DNA from: UBA3792 sp045576895
GTDB lineage: Bacteria; Bacillota; Clostridia; Christensenellales; CAG-138
Reading direction: 5' to 3'
DNA: 6,264 bases
Assembly: GCA_045576895.1 (NCBI GenBank)
Contig: JAZNHI010000024.1
Location: 1-6,264 of the forward strand
Shown: in pieces, positions 1-6,186 of the stretch
Numbering within the stretch: the first letter of the stretch is position 1
How the letters are laid out: each line of letters starts with the position of its first letter
Notes under the pieces: model-generated
Told to the model about the DNA's origin: nothing
Seen by the model: only the letters and a program-made list of their open reading frames with translations
Database searches by the model: none
Made by a program: the position numbers and the translations under genes

Positions 1-507
1 GTCAAAGGTCCCGTCCTCAAAGTCGAGCCGCGTCGCGTCGCCGTGCCGGAACGTGACGTTCTTGACGCCCTCCGCCCACGCATTGTTTTCGCACAGCGGT
101 TTGTTGTACGAAGCGTACTCCTTGCCCCAGCGGTCGATCCCAACGAACGACGCGTTCGGATTGCGCTTTGCGCAGGCGATGGTCAGCGCGCCGCTGCCGC
201 AGCCGACGTCCAGTCCCGTCCCGCCGTCCGGCAGTTTTACATGCTCCGCGATTCCATCGATGATTTGCTTCGACATCTGCCGCTTGCCGTTATAGGAAAA
301 CGCGCGGTACAGCAGAATCATCCAGACCGCAGTAACGAGCGCAAAGATCGTCAAAACAAGGAACACGATAAACAGTACGGTTTTTGCCGTGCCGGAGACA
401 AGTCCGGTCAGTCCGATCACGATCCACAGGATCAGAAACAGCGCGAAAGCGCCGACCGCAGTCCAAATCATGCCCTTCGGCATCCAGTTCTTATAATCCG
501 GTTTCAT
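1..507 (-). CDS. Membrane-anchored class I SAM-dependent methyltransferase (C-terminus outside window)
   Basis: The minus-strand frame stays open from the ATG at 507 to base 1, giving 169 residues with the C-terminal part missing. Two hydrophobic helices (about residues 13-37 and 43-67) precede a cytosolic Rossmann-type methyltransferase domain. SAM-binding motif I is GLDVGCGSG (98-106). The acidic residue that usually binds the ribose hydroxyls is probably D125 in VGID, and GDAT (156-159) matches the motif near the adenine. The protein should therefore transfer a methyl group from S-adenosylmethionine at the inner membrane face; the substrate is unknown. The start is supported by AGG a few bases upstream and by an ATGA overlap of 4 bp with the stop of the preceding hydrolase gene, which suggests translational coupling. 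The family call is firm; any specific role would be a guess. Confidence 0.88.
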   Translation of the reverse strand, partial: MKPDYKNWMPKGMIWTAVGAFALFLILWIVIGLTGLVSGTAKTVLFIVFLVLTIFALVTAVWMILLYRAFSYNGKRQMSKQIIDGIAEHVKLPDGGTGLDVGCGSGALTIACAKRNPNASFVGIDRWGKEYASYNKPLCENNAWAEGVKNVTFRHGDATRLDFEDGTFD

Positions 508-1370
508 TGATTTCCTACCTTTCCGAGCAGGCGCGTCCTTGCGCCCTGCTCTGTGTCGTCGTCCTCTACATACCCGTCGTACGGTGCGGACGGGTCGACG
601 TATTTCTTTGCAAACGGCTTGCACAGCTCGTCCCGATGCAGAAATGCAAAGTCGGGATCGTCCGTCCAGCCGGTGTGCCCGGTGATGATTTTCAGCGGCT
701 TGTTCCTTGCGCGAAGGTTCTTTTCAAGCGCTTCGAGCGATCGGACCGCAAGCTTGTTGTCCTCGGCGAGCGTCGAAAGGAAGCTGTAGCCGCCGTCCGC
801 GCCGAACCAGATCGTGTCGCCTGTGAACAGGTATTCGTCGTCGACGAGATATACCATGTGTCCCCAAGTGTGCCCCGGGACGAGGATACACTCGATTCTG
901 ATCCCTTCGATGTCCAGAATTTGTCCATCCTGCAGCAGGACCTTTTGGTTGTTCATCTTTACCATCGGAAGCTTATACAGCTTGTGCATGACGCGTCTGC
1001 GCACCTCGCCGGTTAAATACCGGTTTTCGATCTCGCCGATATAGACCGTTGCGTCTTTGAAAAGCTGCTCGCTGTCGGTCTCCAGCGCCCCGACGTGATC
1101 GGTGTCCTGATGCGTAATAAAGATGTGTTTGATCGAAGCCGGGTCGATGTCGAGCCAGCCCATCTTTTCCTTGAGCCGTTCATAGTTGTAGCCCGCGTCG
1201 ATCATCACGGTCGCGCCGTTCTTCGTGTAGAAGAAAATGTTTGCGACCCACTCACGCACACAGGCGACGCGTGCGTCGATCCGTCCCGTGTTCAGCGGCT
1301 TGAAGATCGCCTTGCCGCGAAACAGCAGGCTCATCGACTTCTTCTGATTGTCCGAATCCTTCCTTGCCAT
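504..1370 (-). CDS. Metallo-beta-lactamase-fold hydrolase
   Basis: A 288-residue protein with the ordered motifs of the MBL fold: a strand ending in MIDAG (56-60), the metal motif THQDTDHVG (86-94), PGHTWGH (165-171), the bridging aspartate in FTGDT (182-186, D185) and a late histidine in TGHTGW (230-235, H232). The second histidine of the usual HxHxDH is replaced by aspartate (D89), giving HxDxDH, which may alter metal preference or occupancy. No signal peptide is seen, so it is probably cytosolic. The family includes glyoxalase II-like thioesterases, lactonases and phosphodiesterases, and the substrate cannot be chosen here. The start has a clear GGAGG about 5 bases upstream, 9 bp after the stop of the membrane-protein gene. 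The acidic tail (about 258-274) is not part of the core fold. Confidence 0.92.
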   Translation of the reverse strand: MARKDSDNQKKSMSLLFRGKAIFKPLNTGRIDARVACVREWVANIFFYTKNGATVMIDAGYNYERLKEKMGWLDIDPASIKHIFITHQDTDHVGALETDSEQLFKDATVYIGEIENRYLTGEVRRRVMHKLYKLPMVKMNNQKVLLQDGQILDIEGIRIECILVPGHTWGHMVYLVDDEYLFTGDTIWFGADGGYSFLSTLAEDNKLAVRSLEALEKNLRARNKPLKIITGHTGWTDDPDFAFLHRDELCKPFAKKYVDPSAPYDGYVEDDDTEQGARTRLLGKVGNQ

Positions 1371-1379
1371 AGCGTCCTC

Positions 1380-1886
1380 CTATCGAATGATCATAATCAA
1401 CAGCCCCACCAACGCTGCAGGAAGCAGTCCGAACACGATGCCCGGAAACAGCATGCCCTTCAGATGGAACCACTTTTGATGATACGCCTTGTCCATGTGC
1501 TCGGTGCCTTCGAGACGGAATCCTTTGAGGTTTGCGAACAGCACCCAATCGAGGAAAAACGTGTCGTACGCACCGATCCATACCATCAGCCCGAACGTCA
1601 GCAGAAAGCCTTGCCAAAAGGTTTTTGCCCCTGCAAGCAGCGCGCAGACGAACAGAATCCCCGTAAAGATCACGATGCCGAGGCTTTTTGTGAGGAACAC
1701 GCGCTTCGATTTTATGGAGACGTCGACCCGCTCGTGCGTCTTGAAGTATTCCTCCTGAATATCCGGTGGATAGTTGTGTATCGCCTCCGGCGTGTACATT
1801 TTGTCCCCGCGATACGCCGAAAAGACGATCGCCGTAAAGATCGCCGCGAACGCGACCGCTTCCAAAAGAATCACCCACCAGATCAT
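1380..1886 (-). CDS. Four-helix membrane protein of unknown function (copy A)
   Basis: A 168-residue protein with four predicted membrane segments (about 3-24, 66-86, 92-117, 144-167). I do not recognise the family. It aligns over its length with the protein encoded at 3925-4434: same size and helix pattern, YPxxxQ (Y39-Q44), YDxxFxD (107-113) in the third helix, GTxxxDxxxH (127-136) in the following loop, and a lysine-rich stretch leading to a proline at the start of helix four. The conserved Asp, Asp and His near the membrane could be functional, but this is inference. The frame is open upstream to an ATG at 2012; I reject that longer form because the extra 42 residues would come from the repeat region, while ATG 1886 has AAGGAGG at a good distance. 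It lies 9 bp upstream of the MBL hydrolase gene, so co-expression is likely. Confidence 0.8.
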   Translation of the reverse strand: MIWWVILLEAVAFAAIFTAIVFSAYRGDKMYTPEAIHNYPPDIQEEYFKTHERVDVSIKSKRVFLTKSLGIVIFTGILFVCALLAGAKTFWQGFLLTFGLMVWIGAYDTFFLDWVLFANLKGFRLEGTEHMDKAYHQKWFHLKGMLFPGIVFGLLPAALVGLLIMIIR

Positions 1887-1888
1887 GT

Positions 1889-1907
1889 TCTCATGCCTCC
1901 TTATTAG
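1889..1907 (-). promoter_or_regulatory. Ribosome binding site that sets the start of membrane protein A
   Basis: AAGGAGG (1896-1902 on the minus strand) lies about nine bases before ATG 1886. It is the best match near any candidate start in this frame and argues against the longer form beginning in the repeat. Confidence 0.75.
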
Positions 1908-1933
1908 ATCCTGCAAACAAATACCTAATCTTG

Positions 1934-1953
1934 CCTTCTCCTTGAGGAGAAGG
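1934..1953. repeat. Left terminal hairpin of the repeat
   Basis: A 9-bp perfect stem with a 2-base TG loop. Neither side is followed by a T-run, so it does not look like a classical intrinsic terminator. It would lie about 50 bases upstream of the start of the four-helix membrane protein gene in the transcript, where it could affect RNA stability or read-through. Confidence 0.7.
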
Positions 1954-2007
1954 TGCTGTAGCGTGAGCGAAGGCGTATGAGGTGTAAAGCAACACATTGA
2001 TTTCATC

Positions 2008-2030
2008 CGCAAAAGCTAACGCTTTTTGCG
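2008..2030. repeat. Central hairpin of the repeat
   Basis: CGCAAAAGC pairs with GCTTTTTGCG around a TAAC loop, with one unpaired T. It lies between the two inward-facing modules, roughly at the centre of the element. Confidence 0.6.
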
Positions 2031-2044
2031 TGTCCACCTCATCA

Positions 2045-2059
2045 GTCACCTTCGGTGAC
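2045..2059. repeat. Internal GTCACC/GGTGAC hairpin
   Basis: A 6-bp GC-rich stem closed by a TTC loop, directly next to the inner CACCTCAT arm. The left module has no equally clear counterpart, so the two modules have diverged or come from different subfamilies. Confidence 0.6.
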
Positions 2060-2108
2060 ATCTTCACTTCGTTACGGCGGTAGATCGCACGCTTCCCGCG
2101 CGTATCAT

Positions 2109-2128
2109 GCTTCCCCTCGAGGGGAAGC
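2109..2128. repeat. Right terminal palindrome of the repeat
   Basis: A perfect 20-bp palindrome centred on CTCGAG, 34 bp beyond the stop codon of the alpha/beta hydrolase gene in the direction of transcription. Its position would suit a 3'-end stabilising or terminating structure, but neither strand has the T-run expected after an intrinsic terminator. I therefore annotate it as repeat structure only. Confidence 0.75.
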
Positions 2129-2162
2129 CAAGAATAAACCGTCAGGCTCCTTGCGCAATCTA

Positions 2163-2972
2163 TTATAGTCGGGAGATAAGCCCTGAAGGTACCTTTTCCC
2201 CGTCCATGCAGCGCATCACGGTTTCCAGCACCGGTTTTTGCCACCGATCGTCATACAGCCAAGCCTCATGCTTCATATCGAATTCGTGAATATCCGGATC
2301 ACGAAAATGCCGCCGGTAACGCGCGCCGTATTTTTCGCCCATCTGCAGCGCGTAGATCACATGCACCGTCGTGCCGTCCGCGTGAATATCGTCTTCCAAA
2401 GGCGTGACATAGTCCGAATAGAACTGACGAGTGACGGTCTTCGGGTTCAGCTGCCGCATTCCGTCGATCAGCCCTTCGGCAAACGCCAATGCCGCGGCAC
2501 CGTCCTCGGGACCTGCTTTTTTGTGCAGCTTCGCTTTGAGCTTTGCCCGCTTCTTTTCACTCTTGCACGCGCCGGACAGCATGGGACCGACGATCGCCGT
2601 AATAAGCTTTGCCTTGAGCTTTCCGCCCTGATCGAGATCCGACGAGCCGATGAACCCATGGCCGATATGGATGCGCTTTCGCTGGATGAGAAGCCCCACG
2701 AAGCTGCCGCCGAGCGACGAGCCGTACGCGCCGTCCACGCGTCCGCCGTGGTGTTCGAGGATATAGTCCTCGATCTTTTCGGTCACCGTGAGCATATCTG
2801 TAAAGAGTACGTTCGGATCGCCCTCAAAGCCGTCGTAGTTGACGGCGATGACGTGATACCGCTCTGAAAGTGCGTCCAATACATTTTTGAAATTCAGCTG
2901 CCAGGTGCAGGCGGTTCCCGGCAGCAGCAAAAGCGTCTTGCCGTCTCGATTTCCCAGTTCCGTAAACTGCAT
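2163..2972 (-). CDS. Alpha/beta hydrolase
   Basis: A 269-residue alpha/beta-hydrolase-fold protein. An early strand leads to the likely oxyanion turn LLPGT (16-20). The nucleophile elbow is GSSLG (84-88) with S86 as catalytic serine. The probable catalytic histidine is H235 in MKHEAWL. The acid is less clear; E213 in the MGEKY segment after a late strand is one candidate. A basic insert (about 117-152), rich in lysine, lies where the cap domain usually sits. No signal peptide is visible, so it is probably cytosolic. It should act as an esterase, lipase-like enzyme or acyl hydrolase on an unknown substrate. The start is supported by GGAGG nine bases upstream and lies 15 bp after the preceding hydrolase gene. 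It is the last gene before the repeat and may end its transcription unit. Confidence 0.87.
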   Translation of the reverse strand: MQFTELGNRDGKTLLLLPGTACTWQLNFKNVLDALSERYHVIAVNYDGFEGDPNVLFTDMLTVTEKIEDYILEHHGGRVDGAYGSSLGGSFVGLLIQRKRIHIGHGFIGSSDLDQGGKLKAKLITAIVGPMLSGACKSEKKRAKLKAKLHKKAGPEDGAAALAFAEGLIDGMRQLNPKTVTRQFYSDYVTPLEDDIHADGTTVHVIYALQMGEKYGARYRRHFRDPDIHEFDMKHEAWLYDDRWQKPVLETVMRCMDGEKVPSGLISRL

Positions 2973-2987
2973 CGTTTCGATCCTCCG

Positions 2988-3911
2988 TTACGTGTTTTCT
3001 TTCATCAGCCGGATCATCATGTCCCAGCCGTCCCTGCCCTCTTTGCAGATCGGAAAGACGGGATAGCAATGAAACAGCCCTTGTCCCACGATCATCTCGT
3101 ACTCCACGCCGTAGATCTGCATCGCTGCCTCGAACGACGGGGCGCAGGCGAACAGCGTCTCGTCGCTGCCGTAGATGAACGTGACCTTCGGGCAGCCGCA
3201 AAAATCGCCGTTCTGCAGCCAAAGCATATAGTCCGGTACGTTGTCGCCGTGCCGCATGATCTCCTCGGCGGTTTTCATATACTGCGCGGGGATCGCCACG
3301 TCCTTTTCGTCCAGTTCCTGCATGCGCTGCCATTCCTCGTCCGTGCGTACGCAGGTGCCGGGCGAGATCGCCATAATGTAATGCGGCGCCGGCGTGTCCG
3401 CATGTCCGTCGTTGATGTAGGGGATCATGCCCAAAGCAAGATTTCCGCCGGACGAGGTGCCGAGTACGGAGATGTTTTCCGGCGCGTAGTTGCGGAGCAT
3501 GACCCGGTAGGTCTCATGGATCATCTCGTACGCTCTCGTCAACGGGTATTCCGTGCAGAGCGGATAGTACGGCACGAACACGTCAAGCCCGGTCTCCTTT
3601 GCAAACCGGAGCGCTTTTTTCACGGAGCCCGGCCGCGGTGCGCTGATCATGCCGCCGCCGATCAGAAACAGGTTGGCTTTGTCCGTTTTCTGCTTATGAA
3701 TCATCCTGAGAACAGGGCATCCCATGACCTCGATCCGGTCGATTATGAAGGCGTCGTCGCTTAGAGCGGGAATCTTGTTCTTCGCGTTCTGCTTTCTTCT
3801 GTTTTCCAGAAGTTCCTCCGTGCGCATACCGGTCCAGCGTTTTTTGATGTTCGCCGCCTTCACAAGCCGCCGCAAAACACGATATTTCAAAGAAAGCCTG
3901 TCATTCTTCAT
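2988..3911 (-). CDS. HSL-like alpha/beta hydrolase (esterase/lipase)
   Basis: A 307-residue protein resembling the hormone-sensitive-lipase group (alpha/beta hydrolase fold-3). A basic N-terminal region of about 50 residues precedes the core. The oxyanion loop appears as LIGGGM (83-88), the nucleophile elbow is GTSSGG (151-156, S153), the catalytic acid is probably D250 in YGSDE, and the catalytic histidine is H281 in LFHCYPVF. The usual HGGG of this group has no histidine at its first position here. A segment around PYYPLCTEYPLTRAYEM (114-130) matches the region where family members carry a YRLAPE-like motif. It should hydrolyse small ester or acyl substrates in the cytosol; the natural substrate is unknown. 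GGAGG precedes the ATG by seven bases, and the gene follows the membrane-protein gene by 13 bp. Confidence 0.9.
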   Translation of the reverse strand: MKNDRLSLKYRVLRRLVKAANIKKRWTGMRTEELLENRRKQNAKNKIPALSDDAFIIDRIEVMGCPVLRMIHKQKTDKANLFLIGGGMISAPRPGSVKKALRFAKETGLDVFVPYYPLCTEYPLTRAYEMIHETYRVMLRNYAPENISVLGTSSGGNLALGMIPYINDGHADTPAPHYIMAISPGTCVRTDEEWQRMQELDEKDVAIPAQYMKTAEEIMRHGDNVPDYMLWLQNGDFCGCPKVTFIYGSDETLFACAPSFEAAMQIYGVEYEMIVGQGLFHCYPVFPICKEGRDGWDMMIRLMKENT

Positions 3912-3924
3912 GCCGTTTCCTCCG

Positions 3925-4434
3925 TCATCCGATCGCTTTTCCGATCAGCCAATACAGCCCGCCGACGATCGCCGCAAGCGGGATCGAACAGGGGATCAGC
4001 TTCAAAAACTTCCATTTCTTGACGTTCACATCATGCCATGTGCCGTCCAGATCCCTGGTCCCGGGAATCAGCCACCAATCCGATTTGGCGACCCAAATCG
4101 TGTCGATGAACAGCCAGTCATAAAACTCCGCGCCCAAAAACAGCACGTAGAACTGCCGGCACAGATCGAAATACCCGCGCGCGCCGTTTATGAGAAGGAT
4201 CATGACGCCTGGCGCGATCAGCATCCATGCAAGAAGCAGCGCATAGGCGAACGCACGCCGTTTTTTGATCTCCTCTTTTGTGATCAGACCGAGTGTGACG
4301 ACGCGGTCCTGTACGACCTTCGGGTAAAAGAAGATGCCGCCGAGCGGTCCTTTTCGATGCACAAGGATCCCCATGTAAAGGATATACAGGATCCACAGAA
4401 TCAGGATCTCGGTCACCAGTTTCAGAATCAGCAT
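3925..4434 (-). CDS. Four-helix membrane protein of unknown function (copy B)
   Basis: A 169-residue protein with four predicted membrane segments (about 3-24, 62-83, 92-115, 146-166). I do not recognise the family. It shares YPxxxQ (37-42), YDxxFxD (105-111), GTxxxDxxxH (125-134) and the lysine-rich run into P148 with the protein encoded at 1380-1886; about two residues of gap are needed between the histidine and that proline. Between the first two helices is a charged segment (about 43-60) that should be on one face of the membrane. The start lies 3 bp after the HMA-gene stop, and its GGGAGA binding site sits inside the end of that gene, so translation is probably coupled. It is followed 13 bp later by the HSL-like hydrolase, paralleling copy A and the MBL hydrolase. 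Confidence 0.83.
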   Translation of the reverse strand: MLILKLVTEILILWILYILYMGILVHRKGPLGGIFFYPKVVQDRVVTLGLITKEEIKKRRAFAYALLLAWMLIAPGVMILLINGARGYFDLCRQFYVLFLGAEFYDWLFIDTIWVAKSDWWLIPGTRDLDGTWHDVNVKKWKFLKLIPCSIPLAAIVGGLYWLIGKAIG

Positions 4435-4437
4435 CGG

Positions 4438-4689
4438 TTATCTCCCGAACAGACCGCGCTTTATGTATGGCTCGACCGAAGCCGAAACGAACGTATAGCC
4501 GGTTTCTTCGATCGCCTGTTTCAATTTCTCCCGGTCGATCCCGCCCTCCGTGAGGAACGTCGCTTCGCCGTGCTTTCTCGACGCGCCCACTTTTTTCGCA
4601 TTCGGGAATGCCTTTCGGATCGTGTCCGCGATATGCGCTTCGCACATGCCGCACATCATGCCTTCGATTTTCGCTGTAACCTTGTACAT
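4438..4689 (-). CDS. HMA-domain metal-binding protein (copper-chaperone-like)
   Basis: An 83-residue single-domain protein with the ferredoxin-like HMA fold. After a first strand (YKVTAKIEGM) comes the metal site MMCGMCEAH, with C13 and C16 in the CxxC position, followed by a helix, and later the typical EETGY (61-65) before the last strand. Such proteins bind soft metals, classically Cu(I), through the two cysteines and hand them to a partner. The tail after about residue 72 extends slightly past the usual domain end. The start was chosen on AGGGAGG five bases upstream; a much longer reading frame running through the transporter gene in another frame is a shadow. It lies 20 bp after the ZIP transporter gene. 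Whether it serves that transporter or binds a different metal cannot be told; a CopZ role is not shown because no copper ATPase is in view. Confidence 0.88.
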   Translation of the reverse strand: MYKVTAKIEGMMCGMCEAHIADTIRKAFPNAKKVGASRKHGEATFLTEGGIDREKLKQAIEETGYTFVSASVEPYIKRGLFGR

Positions 4690-4709
4690 ATTGACCTCCC
4701 TTGAAAAAA

Positions 4710-5492
4710 CTATCCGAGCGCCACGTCCAGCGCCATCATCAACGTAAAGCCAAGCGCGAACAGAACAACGCCGATGTTGGAATGCTCGCCCGCCGACATC
4801 TCGGGAATCAGTTCCTCCACGACCACATAGAGCATGGCGCCTGCCGCAAACGACAGCAGATACGGCATCGCCGGAACGAACAGGCTTGCAAACAGCACGG
4901 CCAGAAGCGCGCCGACCGGCTCCACCGCACCGGACAGCGCACTGTCCCAAAATGCGCGGCACTTCGTTTTTCCCTCCGCGTGCAGCGGCATGGAGATGAT
5001 CGCGCCTTCCGGGAAGTTCTGGATCGCAATGCCGATCGCAAGCGCCAGCGCGCCGCCGACCGAGATCTCGCCCGAACCGCCGATAAGTCCCGCATAGACC
5101 ACACCGACCGCCATGCCCTCCGGAATGTTGTGCAGCGTGACCGCAAGCACCATCATGGTCGTCCGCTTCAGGCGGCTTTTCGGACCCTCCGCCTGCCCGA
5201 TGCTGCGATGCAGATGCGGAATCACGTGATCGAGCAGCAGCAGAAACAACACGCCGAGCCAGAAGCCGATCACCGCAGGCAGGAACGCCCATTTCCCTTT
5301 CCCCGCGCTCTGCTGCATGGCGGGGATCAGCAGACTCCAGATCGACGCCGCGACCATCACGCCGCCCGCAAAGCCGGTCAGCGCGCGCTGCACGCTGCGG
5401 CTCAGTTCCTGTTTCATAAAGAACACGCACGCCGAACCGAGCACCGTCCCGAGAAACGGGATCAACAGTCCTTCCGAAACCGTCAGCCACAT
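4710..5492 (-). CDS. ZIP-family divalent metal transporter
   Basis: A 260-residue protein with about eight hydrophobic segments. It carries the two signature metal-site helices of the ZIP family: HNIPEG (121-126) and QNFPEG (158-163), followed by a helix with AVEPVG (189-194) and a late EELIPE (226-231). A short loop with DHVIPHLH (88-95) supplies extra histidines, as is common near the ZIP cytoplasmic loop. The overall pattern resembles the ZupT/GufA branch, whose members import zinc, iron or manganese across the inner membrane; metal choice cannot be read from sequence. The ATG has AGGA upstream with somewhat long spacing, and a TGA stop occurs in frame shortly upstream, so no much longer form is possible. 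It begins 10 bp after the methyltransferase gene and precedes the HMA gene. Confidence 0.93.
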   Translation of the reverse strand: MWLTVSEGLLIPFLGTVLGSACVFFMKQELSRSVQRALTGFAGGVMVAASIWSLLIPAMQQSAGKGKWAFLPAVIGFWLGVLFLLLLDHVIPHLHRSIGQAEGPKSRLKRTTMMVLAVTLHNIPEGMAVGVVYAGLIGGSGEISVGGALALAIGIAIQNFPEGAIISMPLHAEGKTKCRAFWDSALSGAVEPVGALLAVLFASLFVPAMPYLLSFAAGAMLYVVVEELIPEMSAGEHSNIGVVLFALGFTLMMALDVALG

Positions 5493-5502
5493 ACACGCAT
5501 CC

Positions 5503-6186
5503 TCACTTCACGCAGCAGAACACGCCCTCGGCCCGGACCGGACAAACGCGCACCTCGGCGTACAGATCCTTCAGCCGCTTTTCGAGCGTTTCCCTCGTTT
5601 CAAACGGCGGTGTGAAAAATCCCCTCGGAACGTACATGTGCCTAACAAACCAATCGGTCCTTTTGAACTCCCCCGCAATATAGAAGCAGCCGCAGAAGGT
5701 CCCGCCCTTCTTCAGCACCCGATGGGTTTCCTTGAACGCGGCGCCCTTGTCGGGAAACGCGTGAAAGCCGTTCAGCGAAAGCACGACGTCAAAGCTTTCA
5801 TCCTCAAAAGGCAGCGCGCCGGCGTCGCCCTGCACGAACGATATGTTCCTGACGGCAAGCGCTTCCGCGCGCCGTTCGGCGTTACGCATCATCTCCGCGG
5901 AATAATCGAGACAGGTGATCTGCGCTTCCTTGAGGTTCCGATAGACGGGAACGGTCAGAACGCCGGTCCCGACCGGGACCTCCAGAAGCGTTCCTTTGAA
6001 ATCCTCCGGGATCGGCGCAAGCGCGTCGTTGATCCACTTTGCCGCAAGAGATGCGTCCAGTCCCCAGACGAGGCTGTCCATCAGCTTGCCGATCAATGTG
6101 GATCGCGTGATGATCCCGTCGTACAGATTGGCGAATCCGCCGCCGAGCGCCCGATACGACGCTTTGATCTCCTCATGTCTGTTCAT
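5503..6186 (-). CDS. Class I SAM-dependent methyltransferase
   Basis: A 227-residue soluble methyltransferase of the UbiE/Methyltransf_11 type. An N-terminal helical region (1-62) precedes the Rossmann core. Motif I is LLEVPVGTG (67-75), with proline where the first glycine of ExGxGxG usually stands. The SAM ribose acid is probably D94 in LDYS. GDAGALPFEDESFDVV (120-135) is the expected motif leading into the fourth strand, and RVLKKGG (156-162) is the usual turn before the fifth. The C-terminal part is cysteine-rich (FCGCF, 164-168; FCC, 223-225). The substrate is unknown; small molecules, quinones and lipids are all possible. GGAGA precedes the ATG, which overlaps the stop of the upstream gene as ATGA. 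The frame stays open to the window edge, but no ATG, GTG or TTG codon occurs in it above 6186. Confidence 0.92.
   Translation of the reverse strand: MNRHEEIKASYRALGGGFANLYDGIITRSTLIGKLMDSLVWGLDASLAAKWINDALAPIPEDFKGTLLEVPVGTGVLTVPVYRNLKEAQITCLDYSAEMMRNAERRAEALAVRNISFVQGDAGALPFEDESFDVVLSLNGFHAFPDKGAAFKETHRVLKKGGTFCGCFYIAGEFKRTDWFVRHMYVPRGFFTPPFETRETLEKRLKDLYAEVRVCPVRAEGVFCCVK

Larger units (their letters stand above)
1930..2132. repeat. Palindrome-ended intergenic repeat, MITE-like
   Basis: The ends form an imperfect inverted pair, each starting CTTG and carrying its own hairpin. The left hairpin (1934-1953) has CCTTCTCCT pairing with AGGAGAAGG around a 2-base loop. The right one (2109-2128) is a perfect 20-bp palindrome centred on CTCGAG. 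Inside is a second inverted pair, ATGAGGTG (1977-1984) and CACCTCAT (2035-2042), and two more hairpins at 2008-2030 and 2045-2059. The whole looks like two repeat modules facing each other. AAT occurs immediately outside both ends (1927-1929, 2133-2135), a possible but weak 3-bp target duplication. No transposase is encoded. From memory, similar paired-hairpin repeats are scattered between genes in clostridial genomes; I could not verify family membership. The boundaries are estimates. Confidence 0.72.
1887..2162. other. Non-coding gap between the two gene blocks
   Basis: This is the only junction longer than 20 bp in the window. About three quarters of it is the palindromic repeat. The 43 bases next to the membrane-protein start hold AAGGAGG and an AT-richer run, but I see no convincing pair of -35 and -10 boxes. 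The 30 bases next to the hydrolase stop hold no recognisable signal. Confidence 0.7.

Noticed and set aside
1887..1929. Promoter for the downstream block
   Set aside because: TCTAAT resembles a -10 box but overlaps the ribosome binding site region, and no -35 box sits at the right distance.
1887..2012. N-terminal extension of membrane protein A to ATG 2012
   Set aside because: The added 42 residues derive largely from the repeat, while ATG 1886 has a strong ribosome binding site and begins directly with a membrane helix, matching the paralogue.
2109..2162. Intrinsic terminator after the hydrolase at 2163
   Set aside because: The 20-bp palindrome is strong but has no following T-run on either strand, and it is part of the repeat.
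1891..2244. A 117-codon minus-strand frame running through the repeat
   Set aside because: It overlaps the end of the hydrolase gene in another frame, and most of its translation is palindromic repeat sequence. It has no domain features, so it is best read as a by-product of the repeat.
3724..4704. Long plus-strand frame of 326 codons
   Set aside because: It is antisense to three well-supported minus-strand genes, and its product is rich in Arg, His, Asp and Gln with no recognisable domain. It reflects GC-rich codon structure. The same applies to the plus-strand frames at 384-1016, 1095-1907, 2238-2867, 3069-3764, 4701-5615 and 5317-6252.
4690..4735. Possible intrinsic terminator after the ZIP transporter gene
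   Set aside because: Six Ts follow the stop codon on the minus strand, but only a 4-bp GCGC stem with a loose loop lies ahead of them. The HMA gene starts 20 bp later, so read-through is more likely.
4438..5496. A 352-codon frame joining a long N-terminal region to the HMA domain
   Set aside because: The first 270 codons are the transporter gene read in the wrong frame, giving an Arg/Gly-rich low-quality protein. The HMA domain has its own ATG and ribosome binding site at 4689.
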